Below are positions 1 through 8,041 of a stretch of DNA of 51,358 bases, piece after piece. The position numbers and the translations under genes are program-made. Source of the stretch: DATMER01 sp035536935 (lineage in GTDB: Bacteria > Acidobacteriota > Thermoanaerobaculia > Multivoradales > UBA5704); contig DATLNC010000111.1 in NCBI GenBank assembly GCA_035536935.1, forward strand, positions 1-51,358, read 5' to 3'. The notes under the pieces are model-generated. The model had not been told where the DNA came from. It saw nothing but the letters and a program-made list of their open reading frames with translations, and ran no database searches. Position 1 is the stretch's first letter. Each line of letters begins with the position of its first letter.

Positions 1-444
1 GAGCTTCTCGAGCCGGCCGGCGCGTGGGAGCGTCCAGAGCTGGCGGAAGCGCTCGCCCATCGACCAGAGAAAGGCGAGGAACATCCATACACCTCCGTAC
101 CAGCTCCACTTGGCGAGCATCAACACCGTTGGGAAGAAGGCGAGGAGGGCGGCGATGGTCAGCAGCCCGCCCCAGAAAGTCGGAGGCTCCCGGCGCCGGC
201 TGGCGACTCCGACCAAGGCGACGACGAAAAAGAACGTGAAGAGCTCGCCCGCCAGGACCGAGTTCACCCAGTTCATCGATCTCTCGTCCACGTCGCCGTC
301 ACGCAACGCCTGCCAGACGATTACCAGTGAGGCCACGAGGGCAAGAAAGTCGGGGGAGAGCCGGGGCACCAGGCGTAGGACAGGATCCTTGTCGGCGACG
401 ATCGCCATCTCGGGTTCCGCTTTGTCGGATTTCTTCGTCTTCAT
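1..444 (-). CDS. Polytopic membrane protein, 3' part cut by window edge
   Basis: The reading frame opens with ATG at 442-444 and stays open to base 1, so at least 148 residues are encoded and the C-terminus lies outside the window. A GAGG Shine-Dalgarno sits about 8 bases upstream. The first 25 residues are charged (Lys/Asp/Glu rich). Three or four hydrophobic stretches follow, at about residues 33-47, 65-80, 93-107 and 116-128, separated by short Arg-rich loops, so it is an integral membrane protein. I recognise no family. It lies downstream of serS and tRNA-Ser on the same strand and could share their transcript. No function is proposed. Confidence 0.6.
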   Translation of the reverse strand, partial: MKTKKSDKAEPEMAIVADKDPVLRLVPRLSPDFLALVASLVIVWQALRDGDVDERSMNWVNSVLAGELFTFFFVVALVGVASRRREPPTFWGGLLTIAALLAFFPTVLMLAKWSWYGGVWMFLAFLWSMGERFRQLWTLPRAGRLEKL

Positions 445-522
445 CGCGCGGCCTCGGAAAGTTTTGGGTGGTTGTGGCGCGTCTCGGTAGCCAGAGCCTG
501 TCGTCAAAACCCTTGAACCGAA

Positions 523-612
523 TGGCGGCGGGGGTGGGATTCGAACCCACGGGCCGCGTGAACGACCGGCGGTTTTCAAGACCGCTGCTTTAGACCGCTC
601 AGCCACCCCTCC
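523..612 (-). tRNA. tRNA-Ser (anticodon UGA)
   Basis: Read on the minus strand, the cloverleaf starts GGAGGGG at 612, has a 5-bp anticodon stem GCGGT/ACCGC around the loop CTTGAAA (anticodon TGA at 578-576), a long variable arm as in class II tRNAs, and a T arm GTGGG-TTCGAAT-CCCAC. The discriminator is G at 526 and CCA is genomically encoded at 525-523. The acceptor stem GGAGGGG/CCCCGCC pairs at six of seven positions, with an A-G mismatch at pair 3-70. The gene starts 17 bases after the serS stop codon on the same strand, so the synthetase and one of its substrates are probably co-transcribed. Confidence 0.93.
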
Positions 613-629
613 GTGAGGTGTGCAACAGC

Positions 630-1910
630 TTACTCCGGCGCCGTAATTCTCTCCAAACCCCCGGTGTAGCGGCGCAGGGCCTCGGGGATCACCACCGAGC
701 CGTCCGCCTGCTGGTAGTTCTCCAGGATGGCGATCAGCGTGCGGCCGACCGCCAGGCCCGAACCGTTCAGCGTGTGCAGCAGGCGGGTCTTGTTCCCCCC
801 CTCGGGACGGTAGCGCAGGTTCGCGCGCCGGGCCTGGAAGTCCTCGCAGTTGCTGCAGGAGGAGATCTCCCGGTAGAGGCTCTGCCCCGGCAGCCAGACT
901 TCCAGGTCGTAGGTCTTCGCCGCTCCGAAGCCCATGTCTCCCGTGCTCAGGGTCATCCGCCGGTAAGGCAGGCCGAGCAGCTCCAGGACCTTCTCGGCGT
1001 TCCCGGTCAGCTCCTCCAGGGCGTCGTAGCTCGTCTCCGCGGTCGTGAAATGGACCAGCTCCACCTTGTTGAACTGGTGCTGGCGGATCAGGCCACGCAC
1101 ATCCTTCCCATAGGACCCCGCCTCGCTCCGGAAGCAGGGGGTAAAGGCCGTGTAGCGCAGCGGCAGCCTCGCCTCGTCCAGAGTCTCGTCCCGGTGCAGG
1201 TTCGTCAGCGGCACCTCGGACGTGGGGATCAGGTAGTAGGGATACCCTTCCAGATGGAAGAGATCCTGCTCGAACTTGGGAAGCTGCCCGGTGCCGACAA
1301 GGGAGTCGCGGTTCACGATGAAGGGCGGCAGGACCTCCGTATAGCCATGACGGCCGGTGTGGAGGTCGAGCATGAAAGAGATCAGGGCACGCTCCAGCCG
1401 GGCGCCGGCTCCGAAGTAGACCGTGAAGCGCGCGCCGGTGATCTTGGCGCCGCGCTCGAAGTCGAGGATGCCCAGCTCGGCGCCGAGGTCCCAGTGGGCC
1501 TTGGGTGGAAAGTCGAACTGGCGGGGCTCGCCCACCACCTTCTCGACCCGGTTCGCGGACTCGTCCCCCACCGGGACGCTCTCGTGCGGCAGGTTGGGGA
1601 TCGACTGCTCGATCGCCTGCAGCTCGGGATCGATGGCGGCGAGGCGCGCTTCCAGCTCCTCGATCCGTTCCTTCATCTTGCCGACCTCGGCGATGGCTTG
1701 CGATGCGTCTCCCTTCTGCTGCTTGATCTTGCCGATCTCGCGGCTGGCGTCGTTGCGCCGGCGCTTCAGCTCCTCGACCTCGCCCAGCTCGGCGCGCCGC
1801 TCGGCGTCCAGCCTCTGCCAGTTTTCGAGGAGAGAGGGGTCCGCGTTCCGGTTCGCCAGAGCCTGGCGGACGCGCTCGGGGTCTTCGCGCAAAAGGTCTC
1901 GGGAGAGCAT
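630..1910 (-). CDS. serS: Seryl-tRNA synthetase
   Basis: This 426-residue class II aminoacyl-tRNA synthetase charges tRNA-Ser with serine using ATP in the cytoplasm. The N-terminal part (about residues 30-105) is the Arg/Glu/Lys-rich helical hairpin that grips the long variable arm of tRNA-Ser. Class II motif 2 appears as FTPCFRSEAGSYGKDVRG, followed by a serine/ATP site segment EISSCSNCEDFQARR and motif 3 with GSGLAVGRTLIAILEN. The ATG at 1908-1910 is chosen because the frame upstream of it is unlike the family and overlaps the intergenic region. The length matches the family. A tRNA-Ser gene follows directly downstream. Confidence 0.97.
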   Translation of the reverse strand: MLSRDLLREDPERVRQALANRNADPSLLENWQRLDAERRAELGEVEELKRRRNDASREIGKIKQQKGDASQAIAEVGKMKERIEELEARLAAIDPELQAIEQSIPNLPHESVPVGDESANRVEKVVGEPRQFDFPPKAHWDLGAELGILDFERGAKITGARFTVYFGAGARLERALISFMLDLHTGRHGYTEVLPPFIVNRDSLVGTGQLPKFEQDLFHLEGYPYYLIPTSEVPLTNLHRDETLDEARLPLRYTAFTPCFRSEAGSYGKDVRGLIRQHQFNKVELVHFTTAETSYDALEELTGNAEKVLELLGLPYRRMTLSTGDMGFGAAKTYDLEVWLPGQSLYREISSCSNCEDFQARRANLRYRPEGGNKTRLLHTLNGSGLAVGRTLIAILENYQQADGSVVIPEALRRYTGGLERITAPE

Positions 1911-1979
1911 GGCGCGGGAGTCTATCCCAACGCTTGTGCCCGCGCGTCCGTAGTAAGGGATAACATCACGACGCCCTCT

Positions 1980-4900
1980 ATGCGCACCCCTTCCGAGCTC
2001 GTCCGGTTCCTCCTCCCCCTGACGGTGCTCGGGGCCATCGCCGCTTTTGCCGTCCATGAGAACCCCGCCGGTACCGCCGAGGGCCTTTTCCTGGGCATGT
2101 TGTCCGCGGCGGTGCTGCTCGTCGTGGCCAGTATCTCCCCGGCGGCCCCCTCTCCCGCCTTCGAGCTGGGATTGGGGTCGGTCCTCGCGGTGACGGCGGT
2201 CTGGGCACTCCCTCCCGGACCGGGACGCGGCGCGGCGGTGATGCTCCTGCTCATTGCGACCTTCGCGGCTGCCTGCATCCGGCGGCTTTCCCGGACCGAT
2301 CTCTCCCTGGCTGTGTCCATACCCGTTGCCCTGGGCCTTCAGCTCCTGCTCCGCAGCGAGCTGCTGTTCGAGCCCTTCAGCCTGCGAACCGTGGTGGCGC
2401 TCCTGGCCCTGCCTGTCGCGGCCGGGGTGGCCATGGCGTTCCTCGCGGCCCGTCAGGGAGGGGAGATCGCTTTGCTCGCCGCTGGCCTGGCCGTCCTCCT
2501 CGGCCCGGGGTGGAACGTGACCACCACCCTGGCTCTGATCGCAATCGCCGCGGTCGGCTTCTTCCTCCCGAAGTTGCCCCGGCTGAACCGGCTCGTCCTG
2601 CTGCCGCTAGGGGTCCTCCTCGCCCTGACGGCCCTTCTCGATGCCTACCCCTGGCGCCGCGCCGAGCCGCTGCGGGCTGTTCCCGATCTCTTCGTTCCCA
2701 CCCCGGGGACGCCTCTCCTCCCGCCCGAGACCTCGGTCACCCTCGACGCCGCCTTCCCCTACCGGGAGAAGGACATCCCCCTCGAGCCCATCTCCTCGCT
2801 GATCCTGGAGTCGGCGCTGTCGAACGGGGCCGGTCTGGCGGACGGCACTCCCGTGGCCGTGCTGAGCCTCACCGATCCTTCAGGGCAAAAGGTCGAATGG
2901 ACGATCCGGGCCGGCGAGGACACGGGAGAGTGGGCGGCGAGGCGGGCGGACGTGCTCCCGATGGCCCGCCTGCACTCGCCCGAGCCCTGGATCACCTGGT
3001 TCGCCGATGGCTTCCTGGCCCAGCGCTACCGTTCCGAGTGGAAGCTTCCCCAGTATTCGGATCAGAGGGGCAAGTTCTCCCGGGCGCGGATCGAGCGCCT
3101 CCCGAGCCTGCCGCCGGAGGTCTCCCTGACGGTTCACCAGGTGGAAGTCCGGAGGCTCTCCGGCGTTCCGGTCCCTCCCGGCGATCCGTTCCGCGGCACG
3201 TTCCTGATCCTGCCGCTCGTCCTCCTGGGCTTCGCCTGGGTCCAGAACAAGGCGGCCAGCCAGGGGGCGTCGCCCCTGGACCGGACGGGAACGGCGGCGG
3301 AGCTCGCGGCGCTCGGCGTCCTGATCCTGCTGGTGCTCGCCCGTCCTCACCTGAACCTGGGACGGGCCGAAGAGGTGATCGCCGCCGGGCTCGCGCTCCT
3401 GCTCGCCTGCCGGGTGGCCCGGCAGGTCCGGGCCTTCCGTCCGCTGCTCGGCGAGCGCCTGCCGGACCGTCTCCCCGCGGTTTTCTTCCTCCTGCCGCTG
3501 ATCGCCTACCTGGCCGTCATCCCCTGGTCGGCCTCGCACCGCCAGCCCGACGGGGACGAGCCCTGGTATCTCCTGATCACCCACAGCCTGGCCTACGATT
3601 TCGACGCGGACCTCACGGACAACTACGCCCGCGAGGATTGGCGCAACTTCATGGACCGGGCCATCGTGCCGCAGCCGGGGGACCCGGTAGGTCCGGAGGG
3701 GGAGCTCTACTCGCGGCACAACGAGGCGCTGCCCCTGGCGCTCGCTCCGGCCTACCGGCTGGGCGGCAAGACGGGCGCGCTCGCGATGATGGCGGCCTTC
3801 TCCGCCGCCCTGGCCTGGGCCACGCTGCGCCTGACCCGCCGCTACTTCCCCGATCATCCGGGCGAGGCCCTCGCGGCGTGGGCGGTGTTCGCGTTCACGC
3901 CGCCGATCCTCCTCTATGCCTCCCAGGTCTGGGTGGAGGTGCCGGCGACGCTTCTCCTGGTGGTCGCCCTCGACCGCATCCTGGGTTTGGACGGACGCCG
4001 CCGGTGGGACTGGGCCGAGTGGCTGGCGATCGGCCTCCCCGTGCTGCTGCTGCCGCTGATCAAGATGCGTCTCATGATGCTGGCCGGTCCCCTCGTGCCG
4101 CTGGCCTGGTGGCATGCCGGCCGGCCGCGCAAGCCGATCCTGATCCTGGGCGGGCTGCTCGCGGCACTCGGCGCGGGCATCCTGTTCTACAACAACCTCC
4201 TCTACCGCAACCCGTTCAAGATCCACACCTTCGAGGAGATCGACCCGCAGCTCCACACCTGGCTCGACTACCTGAGGGGCGGGCTCGGGTTGTTCTGGGA
4301 CACGGCCTTCGGTTTGTTCGGGTGCGCTCCGATCTGGATGCTGGTGCTGCCGGCGATGCTGCTGCTGGTGGCCCGCCGCAGCCGTCTCCTCCTGCACTTC
4401 GCCGTGCTGGCCCTGCCCTACCTGCTGATCGTGGTGCCGCGGATCGAGTGGTACGGCGGCTGGTCTCCGCCCTTCCGCTACGCGCTGATCGCGCTGCCGC
4501 TCCTGGCGATCGCCCTGGTGCCGCTCCTCGCCCGGCGCGGACCGGGTGGGCGCGCGCTGCTGGCCGGTCTGGCGGCGCTCACCCTGGCGCTGACGCTGGT
4601 GTGGCTGGTGGTACCCGGCTGGACCTACAGCTTCGCGAACGGGCGCACCTATCCGCTCGACCATTTGAGCGAGCGGCTGGGCTCGGACGTCGCGCGCTTC
4701 TTCCCCAGCTCGGTGCGCCCGCGGGCCGCGACCTGGATCTGGCCACCGGTCTCTCTCGCGCTGGTGACGATGATCTGGTGGCTTCCCCTTCGTAAGGGGA
4801 GAGAGTCGGCGGCTCTCGCGGGACTGGCGGCCGTGTTCGCCGCCACCGCGGCGCTCCCCCTGGCGGCAGCCCGGATGCCCACCCGGGTCGTCGAGCTGGA

Positions 4901-5282
4901 GGACATGCACGTCTGGAAGAGCGGCGGGCACATCCATCCCGATCTCTGGGTCATCGAGCGGGCGCGCCATCGCGGGGGCTGGGTGCTGCGGATCGGCGAG
5001 ACGCTCAAGGCGCCGGTCGCGCCCGGGGGGAAGCGGGTGACGATCGAGCTTCAGGCCGAGCTCGTCCGCAACCAGCCGGTGCCGTTCCGGTTGAACGTGC
5101 AGGCGGGAGAGCGTCTCCTCGCGGTCTGGACCCCGGGCCGGCACCGCGTCTGGGAAACCGTCGTCCTGGGCCCCTTCGACTGGCCCGCGGGCGCGCCGCT
5201 CGTGCTCGCCGCCTATGGGCCGTATCCGCCGGGGGCTCCCAACGGGGCGATCCTCGACCGGGTGGTGATGCGGTGGGAGTAG
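1980..5282 (+). CDS. Giant GT-C-type (ArnT/PMT-like) membrane glycosyltransferase-like protein
   Basis: This 1,100-residue polytopic membrane protein heads the polysaccharide cluster. The N-terminal ~220 residues are a block of about eight hydrophobic helices. A largely soluble segment (about 225-415, many beta-type alternating residues) follows. A second membrane block runs from about 510 to 960, and a ~110-residue soluble tail closes the protein. At about residue 520 the second block contains QPDGDEPWYLL, which looks like the acidic motif in the first extracytoplasmic loop of GT-C transferases that use polyprenyl-phosphate sugars. The inferred role is adding a sugar to a lipid-linked glycan or protein at the outer face of the inner membrane. 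The ATG lies in the 69-bp gap divergent from serS. The first membrane block is not typical of ArnT, so a fusion is possible. Donor and acceptor are unknown. Confidence 0.72.
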   Translation: MRTPSELVRFLLPLTVLGAIAAFAVHENPAGTAEGLFLGMLSAAVLLVVASISPAAPSPAFELGLGSVLAVTAVWALPPGPGRGAAVMLLLIATFAAACIRRLSRTDLSLAVSIPVALGLQLLLRSELLFEPFSLRTVVALLALPVAAGVAMAFLAARQGGEIALLAAGLAVLLGPGWNVTTTLALIAIAAVGFFLPKLPRLNRLVLLPLGVLLALTALLDAYPWRRAEPLRAVPDLFVPTPGTPLLPPETSVTLDAAFPYREKDIPLEPISSLILESALSNGAGLADGTPVAVLSLTDPSGQKVEWTIRAGEDTGEWAARRADVLPMARLHSPEPWITWFADGFLAQRYRSEWKLPQYSDQRGKFSRARIERLPSLPPEVSLTVHQVEVRRLSGVPVPPGDPFRGTFLILPLVLLGFAWVQNKAASQGASPLDRTGTAAELAALGVLILLVLARPHLNLGRAEEVIAAGLALLLACRVARQVRAFRPLLGERLPDRLPAVFFLLPLIAYLAVIPWSASHRQPDGDEPWYLLITHSLAYDFDADLTDNYAREDWRNFMDRAIVPQPGDPVGPEGELYSRHNEALPLALAPAYRLGGKTGALAMMAAFSAALAWATLRLTRRYFPDHPGEALAAWAVFAFTPPILLYASQVWVEVPATLLLVVALDRILGLDGRRRWDWAEWLAIGLPVLLLPLIKMRLMMLAGPLVPLAWWHAGRPRKPILILGGLLAALGAGILFYNNLLYRNPFKIHTFEEIDPQLHTWLDYLRGGLGLFWDTAFGLFGCAPIWMLVLPAMLLLVARRSRLLLHFAVLALPYLLIVVPRIEWYGGWSPPFRYALIALPLLAIALVPLLARRGPGGRALLAGLAALTLALTLVWLVVPGWTYSFANGRTYPLDHLSERLGSDVARFFPSSVRPRAATWIWPPVSLALVTMIWWLPLRKGRESAALAGLAAVFAATAALPLAAARMPTRVVELEDMHVWKSGGHIHPDLWVIERARHRGGWVLRIGETLKAPVAPGGKRVTIELQAELVRNQPVPFRLNVQAGERLLAVWTPGRHRVWETVVLGPFDWPAGAPLVLAAYGPYPPGAPNGAILDRVVMRWE

Positions 5283-5307
5283 GCCCAAAGAAGAGGTCTT
5301 GTTCGAT

Positions 5308-5352
5308 GTCCTTTGAGTCCTTGAGGTCCTTTATGTCCTTTTGGTCCTTCAT
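5308..5352 (+). repeat. Five tandem 9-bp repeats (GTCCTTNNN)
   Basis: Five consecutive 9-bp units share GTCCTT plus three variable bases (TGA, GAG, TAT, TTG, CAT). They begin at 5308, 5317, 5326, 5335 and 5344. The array fills most of the 83-bp gap between the GT-C gene and the first GT2 gene and ends 13 bases before the GTG start at 5366. Its composition is far less GC-rich than the flanking genes. The function is unknown. Confidence 0.9.
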
Positions 5353-5365
5353 GCTAGCCTGATCG

Positions 5366-6178
5366 GTGTCTCCAAGCTCCCGAGTAACCGCCGTCGTCCC
5401 CACCCTAGGGCGCAGCCCCTGGCTCATCGCCTGCTTGGAGGCGCTCCGGCGCGAGGCCGTCGAGATCATCGTCATCGACCAGGGTGAGACACCGCTCGAT
5501 CTTCCGGATCGCGTGATCCGGCCGGGCAAAAACCTAGGCTTCGCGGCGGGGACCAACCTTGGGATTGCAGAGTCTTCCCGGGAGTTTGTGGCCACGGTCA
5601 ACGACGACGCCGTCATCGACCCGGGGTGGGCAGCCTCGCTCGTGGATGCGCTGGACCATCATCCCAGGGCCGCCGCCGCCCAGGGGATCAACCTCTTGAT
5701 GGACGGCCTCGTGGACGGCTGCGGCATCGAGTGGAACCGGTGGGGGCAGGCGGTCCAGGCCGGCCATGGCAAGCCGGCGCCTTCGTTTTCCGAACCCCGG
5801 GAGATCTGGGGCGTTTCGGCCACGGCGGCGATCTACCGCCGGGCGGCTCTCGGGGAGACACCCTTCGATCCCCGGCTGATCTCCTACTATGAGGACGTGG
5901 ACCTCGCCGGACGGCTCCGGGCAGATGGCTGGAGCGCTCTCCTGGTCCCCGCGGCCCGGGCGCGGCATGCCGGATCGGCCACTGGCGGTACGATGAGCCG
6001 GGAGCGGTGGCGCCTCGTCTATGGCAACCGGTGGCTCGTTGCCCGGGGCCAGCCTTTCTGGCGGATGGCCGTCCGCGATCTCGTCGACCTGGGACGCGCC
6101 CTGGGCAGCGGCGATTTCTCTCGGGCAGCCGGCGTACCTTCCGGCTGGCTCCGCGCTCTCCGTCGAGGCCGCGAGTAG
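5366..6178 (+). CDS. Family 2 glycosyltransferase
   Basis: This 270-residue GT-A-fold glycosyltransferase probably acts at the cytoplasmic face of the membrane on a lipid-linked glycan. The N-terminal Rossmann-like part reads VTAVVPTLGRSPWL. It is followed by GKNLGFAAGTNLGI, typical of rhamnosyltransferase-like GT2 enzymes, and the metal/nucleotide site NDDA at about residue 81. A later ED pair in YYEDVDLAGRLR (about residue 173) fits the general base and acceptor region. The start is GTG at 5366, because the ATG at 5351 is followed at once by a stop. It is the first of three GT2 genes in a row. Sugar specificity cannot be read from sequence. Confidence 0.88.
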   Translation: MSPSSRVTAVVPTLGRSPWLIACLEALRREAVEIIVIDQGETPLDLPDRVIRPGKNLGFAAGTNLGIAESSREFVATVNDDAVIDPGWAASLVDALDHHPRAAAAQGINLLMDGLVDGCGIEWNRWGQAVQAGHGKPAPSFSEPREIWGVSATAAIYRRAALGETPFDPRLISYYEDVDLAGRLRADGWSALLVPAARARHAGSATGGTMSRERWRLVYGNRWLVARGQPFWRMAVRDLVDLGRALGSGDFSRAAGVPSGWLRALRRGRE

Positions 6179-6218
6179 CTCTGGGCCGCTCTCGGAGCAC
6201 CTGATAACCTCTGCGCGC

Positions 6219-7094
6219 ATGCAACCGCCTCAGCTCTCAGGCGTCGTCGTCCACTGGCGCAACGAGGAGCTTCTCGCCCAGCTCACCGCCGCCTGGCCGC
6301 CTGACCCGCGCTTCGAGCTGATCGTGGTGGACAACGGCTCGTCCGGCCCCCTGGAGCTGGGACCGGCGCGGCTCGTCCGACCGGCAGGCAACCTCGGCTT
6401 CGGCGGTGGAGCGAACGCGGGTGCGGCCGAGGCCCAGGGGCCGATCCTGCTGATCCTGAACCCCGATGCGATCCCCGAGGAAGGCGCCCTCGACCGTCTG
6501 CTGGAGGGCTTCGCAGCCTTTCCCGACACCGCCGGCCTCGCGCCGAAGCTGGTCGGACCCGGCGGTGAATCCCAGGCGGGATGGCAGCTCCGCCGCCTTC
6601 CCTCCCCCTGGCGGCTTCTGCTCCAGGCGTTCCCTTTCGTGGGGACTGCAGAGGAAGACGAGCCCGAATCCGGAGCGCCGGTCGAGCAACCGGCTGCCGC
6701 GGCGCTCGCTCTCCGACGGGAGGCGTTCCTTGGGTTTGATGCCGCCTTTTACCCGGCCTGGTTCGAGGACGTGGACCTCACGCTGAGAATGAAGAAGGCC
6801 GGGCTTGTCCTGCGCTACTGGCCGGCGGCGGTGTTCCGGCATGGTCTGGGCAGCACCGTCCCCCGCCTGGGATATGGACGCTTCCTCTGGATCTACTACC
6901 GGAACCTGACCCAGTATCTAAGGAAGCACCACGGACCGTTCTGGCCGCTGGCGGCGCGGATGGCTTTGATCCTGGGAGTGCTCATTCGGCTGGTGCTGCT
7001 GCCGCTTCGCCGTCCGCGGCGGGCGGAGTCCAGGGCCGAGGCGTTCCGTGGGTTGATCGGGGTGCTGGCCGGGGCTATCAGGGGGTGGCGGTGA
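6219..7094 (+). CDS. Family 2 glycosyltransferase
   Basis: This 291-residue GT2 enzyme has the same architecture as its upstream neighbour. It carries VVHWRNEE near the N-terminus, VVDNGSS, the GNLGFGGGANAG loop, LNPDA as the DXD-like site near residue 87, and FEDVDLTLRMKKAG as the second acidic motif near residue 185. A hydrophobic segment near the C-terminus (about residues 243-262) could anchor it to the membrane. The ATG at 6219 begins 40 bases after the previous stop. The 3' end overlaps the next glycosyltransferase by 10 bases, so translation is coupled. It is inferred to add one sugar to the repeat unit built by this cluster. Confidence 0.88.
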   Translation: MQPPQLSGVVVHWRNEELLAQLTAAWPPDPRFELIVVDNGSSGPLELGPARLVRPAGNLGFGGGANAGAAEAQGPILLILNPDAIPEEGALDRLLEGFAAFPDTAGLAPKLVGPGGESQAGWQLRRLPSPWRLLLQAFPFVGTAEEDEPESGAPVEQPAAAALALRREAFLGFDAAFYPAWFEDVDLTLRMKKAGLVLRYWPAAVFRHGLGSTVPRLGYGRFLWIYYRNLTQYLRKHHGPFWPLAARMALILGVLIRLVLLPLRRPRRAESRAEAFRGLIGVLAGAIRGWR

Positions 7095-8041
7095 AGGTCG
7101 CCATCTGCCTTGTGACCTACGACTCCGCGCCGGACCTCCCCGGCTGCCTGGAGTCCGTCGGCCGCCTCGACCACCGGCCGCTGGAGATCGTCGTCGTGGA
7201 CAACGCCAGCCGGGACGGCAGCCTCGAGGTTGCCCGAAGCCATGCCCCGGCGGGCATTCCCTTTGAAGCCTGGGCTTCTCCGGAAAACCTCGGCTTCGCC
7301 GCCGGCATGAACGCCGCCTTCGCCCGGACTCAGGCGCCCTTCGTCCTCACCTTGAACGCCGACGCCCGCCCCTCCCCGGACTACGTGACTCGCCTGCTGG
7401 CCCGGTCCGAGGGGGCTGGCGCCGTCACGGGCCGGCTGGTCCGCCCTTCGGGGGATCTCGACGCCTGCGGCATGCGCCTCACCGCCAACTGGCGGCATCT
7501 GGACAGAGGCTCCGGCGAGCCGGACCGCGGCCAGTTTTCCCGTCCCGAACGGGTCTTCGGCGCGACCGGCGCGGCTTCCCTGTTCCGGCGCGAGGCCCTG
7601 GACGACGTGGCCATCGAGGGCGAGATCTTCGATCCCCGGTTCCATTCCTTCCGGGAGGACGCCGAGCTCTGCTTCCGCCTGCGGGAGCGCGGCTGGGAGG
7701 TGCTCTACGAGCCGGCGGCCGTCTGCGAGCACCGGCGGTTCAACCTGCCCGAGCGCCGCTCCGGCATGCCGGCCATGGTCAACCGCCACTCACTCAAGAA
7801 CCGTTACCTGCTCCGGCTCTACCACCAGACGGGCGCCAACCTGGTGCGGACGCTCGTTCCGACCCTGGCCCGCGACCTGGGAGCGCTGGCGTACGTGCTC
7901 CTCCGCGAGCGCTCCTCCCTGACCGCGTACTCCTGGCTCTGGCGGAACCGCCGCGACCTCCTGCGCCGTCGGCGGATCATCCAGGGAAGGAAGCAGGTAA
8001 ACGTCGACCCCTGGTTCAGGGTCAATGGAATTCCGCTATGA
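7085..8041 (+). CDS. Family 2 glycosyltransferase
   Basis: This 318-residue GT2 enzyme shows AICLVTYDS at the N-terminus, VVDNASRDGS, ENLGFAAGMNAAF, LNADARPSPDY as the nucleotide-sugar/metal site near residue 88, and FREDAELCFRLRERGWEV as the second acidic motif near residue 195. The start is GTG at 7085; a second in-frame GTG two codons later is possible. It overlaps the preceding gene by 10 bases and the following gene by the four bases ATGA. Tight coupling with two sister GT2 genes and a DUF1972 enzyme indicates ordered assembly of one glycan. Donor sugar unknown. Confidence 0.88.
   Translation: MAVKVAICLVTYDSAPDLPGCLESVGRLDHRPLEIVVVDNASRDGSLEVARSHAPAGIPFEAWASPENLGFAAGMNAAFARTQAPFVLTLNADARPSPDYVTRLLARSEGAGAVTGRLVRPSGDLDACGMRLTANWRHLDRGSGEPDRGQFSRPERVFGATGAASLFRREALDDVAIEGEIFDPRFHSFREDAELCFRLRERGWEVLYEPAAVCEHRRFNLPERRSGMPAMVNRHSLKNRYLLRLYHQTGANLVRTLVPTLARDLGALAYVLLRERSSLTAYSWLWRNRRDLLRRRRIIQGRKQVNVDPWFRVNGIPL

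Noticed and set aside
618..1979. Long upstream extension of the 1980-5282 reading frame, antisense to serS
   Set aside because: It is fully antisense to a clear seryl-tRNA synthetase and reads as a high-GC shadow; the membrane protein starts sensibly at 1980.
2880..5288. 802-codon open frame on the minus strand opposite the GT-C gene
   Set aside because: The translation is Arg/Gln/Gly/Pro-rich without family motifs, typical of an antisense frame in GC-rich DNA.
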